The notes: a model not told the origin generated them from the letters alone. Shown: positions 1-6,614, counted from the first letter of the stretch. The stretch is DNA of 7,908 nt from Nevskiales bacterium (GCA_022616655.1 JAKEEJ010000004.1:1-7908); one strand, 5' to 3'. Made by a program: numbers and translations.

Positions 1-20
1 ATGACGGTCATCGTGCGGTC

Positions 21-581
21 CTATTTCTTCGGCGCCTGCCAGCGCTCGGAAGCGAAGGCGTCGTTCAGCGGCGTCTGCATGACGTGATTGGCGTAGTTGC
101 TGAGCGTCTTCATCGCCACACCCAGAATCACGTCGAGCACGTTGGCCTTTGTGTAGCCCGCCGCCAGGAAGGACTCGATCTGCGCGGTCTCAATCCAGCC
201 ACGCTGATGAACCACGGCGCGCGTGAACTGCGCCAGCGCGTTGAGCTTGGGATCAGGCAGCTTGCCTTCCTCGCGCAGGGCCACGACCAGGGCGGGATCG
301 GCCTTGGCCATCATCTTGGCGATAAAAGAGTGCGCCGCAACGCAGAACTCGCACTGGTTGGCGACGCTGACCGCGAGCCATACCACGTTCTGTTCCAGCT
401 GGGACAGCTGGGTTTCGCTGAACGCTGTTCCCAGGCCGAGGTAGCCTTTGAATGCCGCCGGCGATTCCGCGAGGCCGGCATACAGATTGGGAACGAAGCC
501 GAAGCGCTTCTGGGCGTCTTCAAGAATAGTCTTCGCCGCCTCGGGCGCCGAGGCGGGGGTGTGCAGGGTAAAAGCAGTCAC
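21..581 (-). CDS. AhpD-like / carboxymuconolactone decarboxylase-family protein (186 aa)
   Basis: Member of the carboxymuconolactone decarboxylase/AhpD superfamily, probably a cytosolic thiol-dependent peroxidase-like enzyme; the substrate cannot be read from sequence. The core is Asn-Gln-Cys-Glu-Phe-Cys-Val-Ala-Ala-His at residues 75-84, giving the family CxxC pair (C77, C80) and the following His84. Upstream, E63 sits 14 residues before C77, while the position 12 before C77, usually the proton-relay Glu of AhpD, is N65; this looks like a subfamily difference but could alter activity. The start is taken as GTG at 581-579, because the conserved N-terminal part (T-A-F-T-L-H-T-P, then F-G-F-V-P-N-L) begins there. 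The only Shine-Dalgarno-like sequence (AGGA) lies 13 nt upstream and is weak. The frame stays open far upstream, but that part is antisense to prlC and is not this gene. It is divergent from prlC across 207 nt. Family call firm; physiological role unknown. Confidence 0.88.
   Translation of the reverse strand: MTAFTLHTPASAPEAAKTILEDAQKRFGFVPNLYAGLAESPAAFKGYLGLGTAFSETQLSQLEQNVVWLAVSVANQCEFCVAAHSFIAKMMAKADPALVVALREEGKLPDPKLNALAQFTRAVVHQRGWIETAQIESFLAAGYTKANVLDVILGVAMKTLSNYANHVMQTPLNDAFASERWQAPKK
536..556. repeat. Perfect 9-3-9 inverted repeat inside the ahpD-like gene
   Basis: CCGCCTCGG, then GCG, then CCGAGGCGG. The arms are exactly complementary. The dyad lies over codons 9-15 of the ahpD-like gene (Ser-Ala-Pro-Glu-Ala region), starting about 25 nt after its start codon. 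In mRNA it would form a strong hairpin near the initiation region. GC-rich coding DNA yields such dyads by chance, so a regulatory role is only a possibility. Confidence 0.4.
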
Positions 582-788
582 GGTGGGTTTCTGATCCTGA
601 AGGGTCCGCGTGCGGCAGGGCTGCGCTTCGCGCAGTGACCCAGACCCGCGCCATTCTATAGACGGCAGTCTGCGACGGCGATGTCCGCGAGTCTGTGATT
701 TATCCCCGTACGTCCGGCCAGCGCGATCCGGGGGCCCGCCCCCAGGAAGGGAGGTCGGTTTCGTGTATGGTGCTGCCACAGTTTTCTT
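582..788. other. Divergent intergenic region between the ahpD-like gene and prlC
   Basis: This 207-nt spacer must carry the start signals for both divergent genes. A weak plus-strand promoter candidate is GTGACC (635-640), a 16-nt spacer and TATAGA (657-662), with 4 of 6 matches to each sigma-70 hexamer; it would leave a leader of about 120 nt before prlC. The symmetrical CTATAG core at 656-661 also resembles a -10 element on the minus strand (TATAGA/TAGAAT), but no good -35 faces it. The right half holds a GC hairpin (730-743) followed directly by a purine tract (744-754). No gene is supported here. Confidence 0.4.
730..754 (+). promoter_or_regulatory. GC hairpin plus strong Shine-Dalgarno-like tract displaced from the prlC start
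   Basis: GGGGG (730-734), loop CCCG, CCCCC (739-743) is a compact hairpin. It abuts AGGAAGGGAGG at 744-754, which contains GGAGG (750-754), a near-ideal anti-16S match. prlC starts at 789, 34 nt beyond it, which is too far for direct use, and no other good Shine-Dalgarno lies between. The tract is well placed for a GTG at 763 (8 nt) or an ATG at 767 (12 nt), both opening very short frames that end inside prlC (stops at 805-807 and 839-841). This suggests a leader frame with translational coupling; that is inference. Confidence 0.35.
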
Positions 789-2858
789 ATGCAAAACCCC
801 CTGTTGACTTTGGCCGAGCGCGCGGAGTTGCCCGCGTTTGACCGCATTCGTCCGGAACATGCCGAACCGGTTCTGGACGCGTTGCTGGCGCAGAACCGCG
901 CGGACCTTGCGCGCCTTCTGGCCGATAGCGCCGAGCCGGATTGGGAAAGCCTGATGGAGCCGCTGGAAGACAGGGCCGATCGGCTGGCGCGGGTGTGGTC
1001 CGCCGTGTCGCATCTGTGGGGCGTCTGCAACACCCCGTTCTGGCGCGAAGCGTACGGCGCCTGCCTGCCGAAACTCACCGAATACGGACTGGAGCTGGCG
1101 CAGAGCGAGCCGCTGTTCCGCGCCTATGAACGCCTGTCGCAACGCCCCGATTTTGCCGACGAGAGCACCGCGCGCCGGAAATCGGTGACCGACGCGTTGC
1201 GGGATTTCCGCTTGTCCGGCGTCGCTCTTCCGCCCGAGGACAAACAGCGCTTCAAAACGATTTCGCTGCGACTGTCGGAGTTGCAAACGAAATTCGAGGA
1301 AAACCTGGTGGACGCCACCCAGGCCTGGACCCTGCACTTCACCGAGGCCGAACCCCTGGCGGGCATGACCCCCTCGGGTCTTGCGCAGGCGGCCGAGCAG
1401 GCCCGCTCGAAAAACCTCGAAGGCTGGTTGCTCACCCTCGACCATCCGAGCTACGACGCGGTGATCACGTACGCCAATGACCGTGCCCTGCGTGAGACGG
1501 TGTACCGCGCATATGTCACGCGCGCCTCCGAAACGGGGCCGCACGCCGGCCGTTTCGACAACACCGCGCCGATGGCAGAGATTCTTCAGCGGCGTCACGA
1601 GCAGGCGCGGCTGCTGGGATACCGAAACTTCGCCGAGGTTTCGCTGGCCAGCAAAATGGCGGAGTCGCCGGAGACCGTGGAGCGGTTCCTGCTGGACCTT
1701 GCGGCCAGAGCCAAACCGCGCGCGCAGCAGGAGTTGGACGAATTGCGCGCGTACGCCCATCGCCTCGACGCGCTGACCGACCTTCAACCCTGGGACCTGC
1801 CGTACTACGCCGAAAAACTGAAGCAGGAAAAACTCGGTTTGTCCGAAGACGAACTGCGGCCTTATTTCCCGGCGCCGCAGATCCTAGAAGGGTTGTTTGC
1901 GCTGGTGAACCGCCTGTACGGCATTGGATTCGAGCGCGCCGACGACATGCCGGTCTGGCACCCGGACGTGAGCACCTACACGCTCAAGGACGCTGCCGGC
2001 CGCCGCTTTGCGCGGTTTTATCTCGACCCCTACGCGCGCGAGCACAAGCGCGGCGGCGCCTGGATGGACGAATGCCGTGTGCGGCGGCGCACGGCGCACG
2101 GCGTGCAGGAGCCGGTGGCTTTTCTCACGTGCAACTTCGCTCCGCCTCTGCCGGGGCAGCCGGCCCTGCTGACGCACGAGGAAGTGCTGACCCTGTTTCA
2201 CGAATTCGGCCATGGTCTGCACCATCTGCTCACGCGCGTGGACGTGGCGGCCGTGTCCGGTATCCGCGGCGTGGAGTGGGACGCCGTGGAGCTGCCGAGC
2301 CAGTTCATGGAGAACTGGTGCTACGCGCCCGAGGCGTTGACGCTGTTCGCCCGGCACTTCCAGACCGGCGCGCCACTGCCGGCCGATCTGTTGTCGAAAC
2401 TGAACGCCAGCCGCACCTTTCATGCGGGCCTCGCCGCGCTGCGGCAGGTGGAATTCGCGCTGTTCGATCTGCGGTTGCACCGGGATTACGATCCGGCCGC
2501 GGCCGGCGTCACGGCGGTCCAATGGATATACGAAACTCTGGCCCGCGTGCGCACCGAGGTCAGCGTGTTGCCGCCGCCCGAGTGGAACCGTTTCCCGCAC
2601 AGTTTTTCGCACATCTTCGCCGGCGGGTACGCGGCGGGTTACTACAGCTACAAGTGGGCTGAAGTGCTGTCCGCCGACGCTTTTGCTGCGTTCGAAGAGG
2701 AAGGCTTGTTCAACCCGGAGGTGGGCGGGCGTTTCCGCGACACGGTGCTGGCGCAGGGCGGTTCGCGGCCGGCGCTGGAACTGTTCCAGGCCTTCCGCGG
2801 CCGTCCGCCCCGCATGGAGCCGCTGCTGAGACAGAGCGGCCTTCTGGAAACGACATAG
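789..2858 (+). CDS. prlC: Oligopeptidase A, M3 family zinc metallopeptidase (689 aa)
   Basis: Cytosolic thimet-oligopeptidase-type enzyme that hydrolyses short peptides, including released signal-peptide fragments and proteasome-like degradation products (family knowledge from E. coli OpdA/PrlC, 680 aa). The N-terminus M-Q-N-P-L-L matches E. coli M-T-N-P-L-L, which fixes the ATG at 789 despite the missing close Shine-Dalgarno. The helical N-terminal domain fills about residues 1-210. The zinc site is H-E-F-G-H at 471-475 (ligands H471 and H475, catalytic E472); the third ligand is E501 in V-E-L-P-S-Q, the spacing seen in thimet oligopeptidase. The substrate-loop segment F-S-H-I-F-A-G-G-Y-A-A-G-Y-Y-S-Y and the following K-W-A-E-V-L-S-A-D lie about residues 607-635. 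It is complete, with no frameshift or missing key residue. In E. coli its neighbour is an rRNA methyltransferase gene; that is not so here. It may share a transcript with the lipoprotein gene 136 nt downstream, but the gap makes this uncertain. Confidence 0.97.
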   Translation: MQNPLLTLAERAELPAFDRIRPEHAEPVLDALLAQNRADLARLLADSAEPDWESLMEPLEDRADRLARVWSAVSHLWGVCNTPFWREAYGACLPKLTEYGLELAQSEPLFRAYERLSQRPDFADESTARRKSVTDALRDFRLSGVALPPEDKQRFKTISLRLSELQTKFEENLVDATQAWTLHFTEAEPLAGMTPSGLAQAAEQARSKNLEGWLLTLDHPSYDAVITYANDRALRETVYRAYVTRASETGPHAGRFDNTAPMAEILQRRHEQARLLGYRNFAEVSLASKMAESPETVERFLLDLAARAKPRAQQELDELRAYAHRLDALTDLQPWDLPYYAEKLKQEKLGLSEDELRPYFPAPQILEGLFALVNRLYGIGFERADDMPVWHPDVSTYTLKDAAGRRFARFYLDPYAREHKRGGAWMDECRVRRRTAHGVQEPVAFLTCNFAPPLPGQPALLTHEEVLTLFHEFGHGLHHLLTRVDVAAVSGIRGVEWDAVELPSQFMENWCYAPEALTLFARHFQTGAPLPADLLSKLNASRTFHAGLAALRQVEFALFDLRLHRDYDPAAAGVTAVQWIYETLARVRTEVSVLPPPEWNRFPHSFSHIFAGGYAAGYYSYKWAEVLSADAFAAFEEEGLFNPEVGGRFRDTVLAQGGSRPALELFQAFRGRPPRMEPLLRQSGLLETT

Positions 2859-2941
2859 AAGCTGCGTCGTCTCCCCAATCGGTGCTACGATGACGCCGGT
2901 GAGGAAATCCCCGAAATGCTACGCGGCCCGCAGTTCGGCGG

Positions 2942-2959
2942 TTTTCCCTATTTTCCCTA
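2942..2959 (+). repeat. Perfect tandem 9-mer TTTTCCCTA x2
   Basis: Two adjoining exact copies of TTTTCCCTA lie 35-53 nt upstream of the lipoprotein start, in an otherwise GC-rich 136-nt gap. The position would suit a regulator-binding or promoter-proximal element, but no clear -35/-10 pair could be matched to it. It may be a small slippage duplication. Confidence 0.4.
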
Positions 2960-2994
2960 CAAGAAATCTGATGGCCGCCAATGGAGATCATGCT

Positions 2995-3420
2995 ATGACC
3001 AGAATGATTAAAGCGTTCTTGCTGCTGGGCAGCGTCGTCTGGGTGGCCGGCTGTTCAACCACGCTGGCCGTTGAAGGCGACTTCGATGCGAAAAATGACC
3101 GCTTTCTCGGCGAGGCGACGGCCTCCCTGTCGGGTGAAGGCACGCTCTCGGTGCAGTCCCTGAGCGGAGCTCGTTGCACGGGTGCGTTCAAATACGCGGA
3201 GTCCGGCGTCAGCGGCAACGGTACCTTCAATTGTGAAGACGGGCGCAGGGGAACGTTCCTGTTCACCTCGAGCGGCCTCAACGGCAATGGCAACGGATTC
3301 GGAAAGTTTACCAACGGCGAGACATTTTCATTCCGTTTCGGCAGTGTGGCCTACATCCGCGAACGTGACGTTGAGGTTCGCCAGGTCATAAAGCCAGAAA
3401 GGCCACCCAGGCCACAGTAA
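2995..3420 (+). CDS. Small glycine-rich lipoprotein of unknown function (141 aa)
   Basis: Predicted lipoprotein. The start is ATG 2995, with GGAG at 2983-2986 (8-nt spacing), and it directly yields a typical signal peptide: K/R-containing N-region, hydrophobic core A7-V17, then lipobox Val-Ala-Gly-Cys with the lipidated Cys at 20. Ser at +2 (not Asp) favours the outer membrane. The mature part has recurring glycine motifs (G47-E-G-T-L, G74-N-G-T-F, G86-T-F, G99-N-G-F-G), and each G-x-G-T-F/L leads into a short strand, so it resembles a MORN-like or small beta-sheet fold. Two cysteines in the mature part (C61, C80) could form a disulfide. The C-terminus is charged and proline-rich. The reading frame extends upstream to an ATG at 2890, but that extension would bury the signal peptide. 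Function not recognised. Compositionally similar to its neighbours. Confidence 0.82.
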   Translation: MTRMIKAFLLLGSVVWVAGCSTTLAVEGDFDAKNDRFLGEATASLSGEGTLSVQSLSGARCTGAFKYAESGVSGNGTFNCEDGRRGTFLFTSSGLNGNGNGFGKFTNGETFSFRFGSVAYIRERDVEVRQVIKPERPPRPQ

Positions 3421-3609
3421 GTGTTGCCGCGGTGCTGAGCGCAGCCGGCTCGCAGTCCGCGAAGGGTTCGCGCGGGTTATTGCCTGATGCAGAAAAGCAA
3501 GTCCGTTCGCCTCGAGTAGCGCCACAGGCGACCTGTCGAGAGGCCAGCCGCCACGGTTCTTCGGACCTGCTCGGAATGAGCGACGGATGGGACTGTTCGA
3601 CCACGGCCA
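3421..3609. other. Convergent intergenic region rich in short dyads
   Basis: Spacer of 189 nt between the convergent lipoprotein and diguanylate cyclase genes. It contains a hairpin with a short T-rich tail (3458-3481), a 5-3-5 perfect dyad ACAGG-CGA-CCTGT (3524-3536) framed by CTCGA (3511-3515) and TCGAG (3536-3540), and a GC-rich self-complementary stretch around 3427-3460. Short open frames on both strands have no ribosome-binding site or recognisable protein and are treated as chance. It could be an intergenic repeat of the REP class, but only one copy is present here. Confidence 0.4.
3458..3481 (+). terminator. Possible terminator of the lipoprotein gene
   Basis: CGCGAA (3458-3463), loop GGG, TTCGCG (3467-3472) is a perfect 6-bp stem starting 38 nt after the lipoprotein stop. 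It is followed by CGGG and TTATT (3477-3481). The T tract is short and not adjacent to the stem, so intrinsic termination would be weak. Confidence 0.3.
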
Positions 3610-5604
3610 TCACTGTTGCAGGTCTCCATAGCGACTGCGGTCTTTTGTCTGTGTCTGAATTTCAGTCGCAGTGCCGAATGTAATCACACGATTGCGGCCG
3701 CCGCGTTTGGCCATGTAGAGAGCGGTGTCGGCGGTGCGCACGACGATGTCGCCGACGATGCCATGCTCCGGGTACGCCGCCACGCCGAGCGATACCGTAA
3801 TCGGTTGCCGGTCCCCTTCGTGAGGCGGGACCTCCAGTTCCTTCACTCCTTTCCACAGAGTTTCCGCACGCTCCCGGGTCGCCACCAGGGAAGCTTCCGG
3901 GAGCAGGAGCAGGAACTCCTCGCCGCCGTACCGGCACGCAATTTCCTCGCCCGCGGTGTTTGATTGCAGGTACGAACCCAGTTGCCGCAGCAGCACATCG
4001 CCCGCGGCGCGGCCGTGGGTGTCGTTGAATTTCCTGAAGTGGTCAATGTCGAGCATGATGACGCCGGCCGTCGAACGGTTCCGCCGCGCGCGCTGCAACT
4101 CGCGTTCCAGTGTTTCGTCGAAATAGCCCCGGTTGAACAGTCCGGTCAGCGGGTCGCGGATGGATTGCTGGCGCAGGGTATTTTGCAACTTCAGGTTGGC
4201 GAGCGTGAGCGCCACGCCGTCGGCCACGGTCTGGGCGAACTGCCGGACCGATTCATTCAGGCGGTCCGCCGGCACCAGCGGCGGCGTTCCCAGAAACAGT
4301 ACGCCCACGGTTTCCCCGTGGGCGATCATCGGGGCACAGAAAGACGCGGAGGGGTGTGGAAATTCCAGGTGGCGGCACAGCAGCGCCGCCTCCGAGGCGG
4401 GGACCGCGTGATGCGCACGCCCGCGCCGTATGGCCCAGCAGTCCTCAATGGCAAACAGGCGCTGCCGGATGGACGGTACGCCCCAGACGACCGCCGCTTC
4501 CATCAGACCGCGCGGCTCGGTGGCGAGATACACCCCGCCGCGGGTCGTGCGGAAAAGACGCGGGACGAACTGTTCGAGGACCGTGCCGGCTTCGGTAAGC
4601 GTCTGGCATCCCTGGAGCAGATGGCCCATTTCGCTGAACAGGGCCATGTCGGTACTGCGTTGCTCCAGGTGACTGAGGCCCCCGCGCAACTGTTCGTTCG
4701 CGCCGCGCAACGCCGCTTCTGCCTGCTGGCGCTCAAACGCCAGAGCCGCGATTCCCAGGCCGGTCACGGCAACGACCGCGGTGAACACCTGCAGCAGAAG
4801 CAGGGACTCGTTCGGAGACTCACGAACGAAGGGACCGTACCCGCTCAGGGTGCCCCACACCGCAATGCCTGAAAGCAGCAGAGTCGCGGCGGCGGTTTCG
4901 CGCTGGCCGAATCGGTACGCCACCCAGATAATCAGCGGAACCACGATGAATCCCAGCGGGTAATTGTTCGTGCCAAAAGGCAGGAGCTTTCCGAATGTGG
5001 CCAGGCTGAACAGGATCAGCAAGGCCGCGAGCGACGCAGCTTCAACCGTACGGGCCTGGTCCCAGCGGACACGAAAATCGTTGGCCCACAGGATCAGCGC
5101 CGGCGCCACAATCAGCGCGCCGCCGACGTTGCCCAGCCACCAGGTTCCCCAGACCGCCGCCGCCTTTGGCCAGGCCGCCAGCTCGTTCAGCATCAGGCTG
5201 GCGACGCCGACGGTGGCGCTGACCGTCGTGGCGATCAAGCCCGCGAGAATGGCATATTTGAAGGCGTCGGCGGCGCTCTCAAAGGCGCGGCGACCGTGCG
5301 CGAACCGGTTGACCAGGAAGGCGCCCACCACGGCTTCCAGCGCATTGCCGGCCGCAATCATCAAAGAGACAAGAGCGTCGCCGGAGGTGGTGACGTTGAC
5401 CAGAAACGCCCCGAGAAAAACGCCCGGCCACACGCGCGGCCCCAGCACCAGCAGTGCCGCCAGTGCGATTCCGGTAGGGGCCCACACCGCCGTCGCGCTG
5501 GGGTGTACATAGGCCAGGCTCAGTCCCAGCCGACCCGCGCCGTAGTAAGTCAGCGTCAGAAGGGTTACCGCTGCCGCCCAGTTTAGAAGAGCGCGGAAGG
5601 ACAA
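3610..5604 (-). CDS. MASE1-GAF-GGDEF membrane diguanylate cyclase (664 aa)
   Basis: Predicted inner-membrane enzyme making cyclic di-GMP from two GTP. In order: MASE1 sensor, about residues 1-285, with some eight hydrophobic segments and the motif A-V-W-A-P-T-G-I-A-L-A-A-L plus W-P-G-V-F-L-G-A-F-L-V-N; a short coiled coil about 288-318; a GAF domain about 320-470, with D-C-W-A-I-R-R-G (C389) and a C-R-H (C410, H412) seen in a recurrent GAF subclass; a GGDEF domain from D-P-L-T-G-L-F-N (484) with metal-binding D519 and G-G-E-E-F at 560-564. The active site is intact. The inhibitory I-site RxxD is absent (A-G-E-E instead), and the usual N-D-x-x-G-H reads N-D-T-H-G-R. Start: TTG at 5604 sits 5 nt after AAGGAGG (5616-5610) and directly precedes the first membrane segment. 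Another TTG at 5655 would add 17 residues but has no good Shine-Dalgarno. It lies 89 nt downstream of the MipA gene on the same strand, so probably the same transcript. What MASE1 or GAF senses is unknown. Confidence 0.92.
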   Translation of the reverse strand: MSFRALLNWAAAVTLLTLTYYGAGRLGLSLAYVHPSATAVWAPTGIALAALLVLGPRVWPGVFLGAFLVNVTTSGDALVSLMIAAGNALEAVVGAFLVNRFAHGRRAFESAADAFKYAILAGLIATTVSATVGVASLMLNELAAWPKAAAVWGTWWLGNVGGALIVAPALILWANDFRVRWDQARTVEAASLAALLILFSLATFGKLLPFGTNNYPLGFIVVPLIIWVAYRFGQRETAAATLLLSGIAVWGTLSGYGPFVRESPNESLLLLQVFTAVVAVTGLGIAALAFERQQAEAALRGANEQLRGGLSHLEQRSTDMALFSEMGHLLQGCQTLTEAGTVLEQFVPRLFRTTRGGVYLATEPRGLMEAAVVWGVPSIRQRLFAIEDCWAIRRGRAHHAVPASEAALLCRHLEFPHPSASFCAPMIAHGETVGVLFLGTPPLVPADRLNESVRQFAQTVADGVALTLANLKLQNTLRQQSIRDPLTGLFNRGYFDETLERELQRARRNRSTAGVIMLDIDHFRKFNDTHGRAAGDVLLRQLGSYLQSNTAGEEIACRYGGEEFLLLLPEASLVATRERAETLWKGVKELEVPPHEGDRQPITVSLGVAAYPEHGIVGDIVVRTADTALYMAKRGGRNRVITFGTATEIQTQTKDRSRYGDLQQ

Positions 5605-5609
5605 ATCGA

Positions 5610-5616
5610 CCTCCTT
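5610..5616 (-). promoter_or_regulatory. Shine-Dalgarno AAGGAGG deciding a TTG start
   Basis: On the minus strand AAGGAGG is followed by TCGAT and TTG (5604-5602). It is a near-perfect anti-16S match at 5-nt spacing. It falls inside the longer frame that opens at 5655, and argues that translation starts at 5604 with a non-ATG codon. Confidence 0.6.
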
Positions 5617-5693
5617 GCGAACCGGCACGCTATGCTTTTTCCAAAAATTCCACAAAAGAATGCATCTTCATCTTTGCAGAAACGGGTAAAACG

Positions 5694-6518
5694 TCAGAAG
5701 CGCCAGGCAAAACCGAGATGCAGCGCGCCGAGGCTGTCGTGAATCACAATCGGGCTGTCAGCCATCCCGGAACCCAGTCCGGTATAGCTGACGCCGCCGA
5801 ACAGCAACCGGTCAGACGCGAGCAGGTAGCCGGCCATCAGGCCGGCGCGCCAGTTGACGGTGTTATCGCCCGTGTAAGCCGGCCGGACTCCAGGGATCAT
5901 TTCGGAGGACCTGACGCCGTAGTAGTAGTCAACGACGTCGGCGCTCAGCCATTGCGCACCGATGCTGGGTGTAAGTCGCCAGCGTTGGCTCAAGCGGATG
6001 GCATGGGAGAAGTCGAGTGCCGCGGAGTCACCGTTGCTGGCGCCGGAAATGTCAGCGTAATAGGCAAAGGATACGTTCAGCGGGCGCGTATACCACACGG
6101 TCTTGACGCCCAGCTCCGCCGAGGTGTCGCGTTTCTCCATTCCGGCGAGCCCGGCGTGATCTTCCGGATCGTAACCGCCGCGCGGTTTGATGGCGATGCC
6201 GGCACGCACGCTTCGGTCCTCGCTCTTGATCAGCCAGGCTCCGAGCTGGGCGAAGCTCAGGTAAATCACGTCGCGGTAGGAGACGGAGACGAGCGGTACG
6301 ATAAACGCGCGGTCGTCGTCAATGGGCCGATTCAGCACGCCCACGCCGGCGCCGAGGAGGCCGTTCCAGTCGTTGGTACGCCCGGCGGTGTCTTCCACGC
6401 CGGGGGTGCCGTACGCCGAGTTAAGTTCGTTCAGCTCGTCTTGCGCCTGCGCGACACAGACGAACAGTGTGGCGGCAACCAGCGCCGCGCGTTTCGTGGA
6501 AGAGGGGAACAGGGTCAT
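5694..6518 (-). CDS. MipA/OmpV-family outer-membrane protein (274 aa)
   Basis: Predicted outer-membrane beta-barrel of the OmpV/MipA family; E. coli MipA is described as a scaffold linking the murein hydrolase MltA to PBP1B, and Vibrio OmpV is a porin-like protein. The start is ATG 6518, 9 nt after GGAGGAGGT (6535-6527). Residues 1-25 are a signal peptide (K9-R10, hydrophobic core, Val-Ala-Gln-Ala then Gln26 as cleavage site). The mature part shows alternating amphipathic strands: G-L-L-G-A-G-V-G-V near 50-58, P-L-V-S-V-S-Y-R-D-V-I-Y-L-S, and repeated aromatic-rich strands to the C-terminus. It ends in A-W-R-F with terminal Phe, the usual BAM recognition signature. Normal length for the family. 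The frame is open upstream as far as 7337, but that part is antisense to oleC. It probably leads a transcript that continues into the diguanylate cyclase. The mRNA leader holds a strong hairpin just before the ribosome-binding site. The exact partner or substrate is not inferable. Confidence 0.9.
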   Translation of the reverse strand: MTLFPSSTKRAALVAATLFVCVAQAQDELNELNSAYGTPGVEDTAGRTNDWNGLLGAGVGVLNRPIDDDRAFIVPLVSVSYRDVIYLSFAQLGAWLIKSEDRSVRAGIAIKPRGGYDPEDHAGLAGMEKRDTSAELGVKTVWYTRPLNVSFAYYADISGASNGDSAALDFSHAIRLSQRWRLTPSIGAQWLSADVVDYYYGVRSSEMIPGVRPAYTGDNTVNWRAGLMAGYLLASDRLLFGGVSYTGLGSGMADSPIVIHDSLGALHLGFAWRF

Positions 6519-6544
6519 CACAGAGCACCTCCTCCGGCGGTTTC

Positions 6545-6574
6545 GCCGGGCCGTTCTGCCGGCATTGGCCCGGC
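6545..6574. repeat. Nested dyad in the MipA leader, next to its ribosome-binding site
   Basis: GCCGGGCC (6545-6552) and GGCCCGGC (6567-6574) are exact reverse complements, and the 14-nt interval contains a further palindrome, TGCCGGCA (6557-6564). On the minus strand the structure ends 9 nt before GGAGGAGGT of the MipA gene. As RNA it is a stable hairpin adjacent to the translation start; as DNA it is a symmetric candidate operator between two divergent genes. No T tract follows it on either strand, so it is not an obvious terminator. Confidence 0.5.
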
Positions 6575-6614
6575 AAACACAGACGGGTGCTGACCGTCGG
6601 TTATAAGGGTTGGC

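Noticed and set aside
582..1787. Very long minus-strand open frame continuing upstream of the ahpD-like gene, opposite prlC
   Set aside because: The stretch opposite prlC is arginine/glycine-rich and matches no family, while the sense strand encodes a complete conserved peptidase. Long antisense frames are common in GC-rich genes.
1884..2612. Minus-strand 242-codon frame opposite the prlC catalytic domain
   Set aside because: Shadow of prlC with no recognisable motif or ribosome-binding site.
3432..3683. Short frames on both strands in the convergent spacer as possible small genes
   Set aside because: No ribosome-binding site, signal peptide or familiar motif, and they overlap the ends of the adjacent genes in the wrong frame.
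3964..4872. Plus-strand 302-codon frame opposite the cyclase gene
   Set aside because: Low-complexity, Arg/Gln-rich translation with no domain; the opposite strand has an unambiguous GAF-GGDEF protein.
6545..6574. The nested GC dyad as a transcription terminator
   Set aside because: No T-rich run follows on either strand and it lies between divergent 5' ends, where a terminator is not expected.
5718..6593. Plus-strand 291-codon frame opposite the MipA gene
   Set aside because: Compositionally a shadow frame; the minus strand shows signal peptide, barrel strands and terminal Phe.
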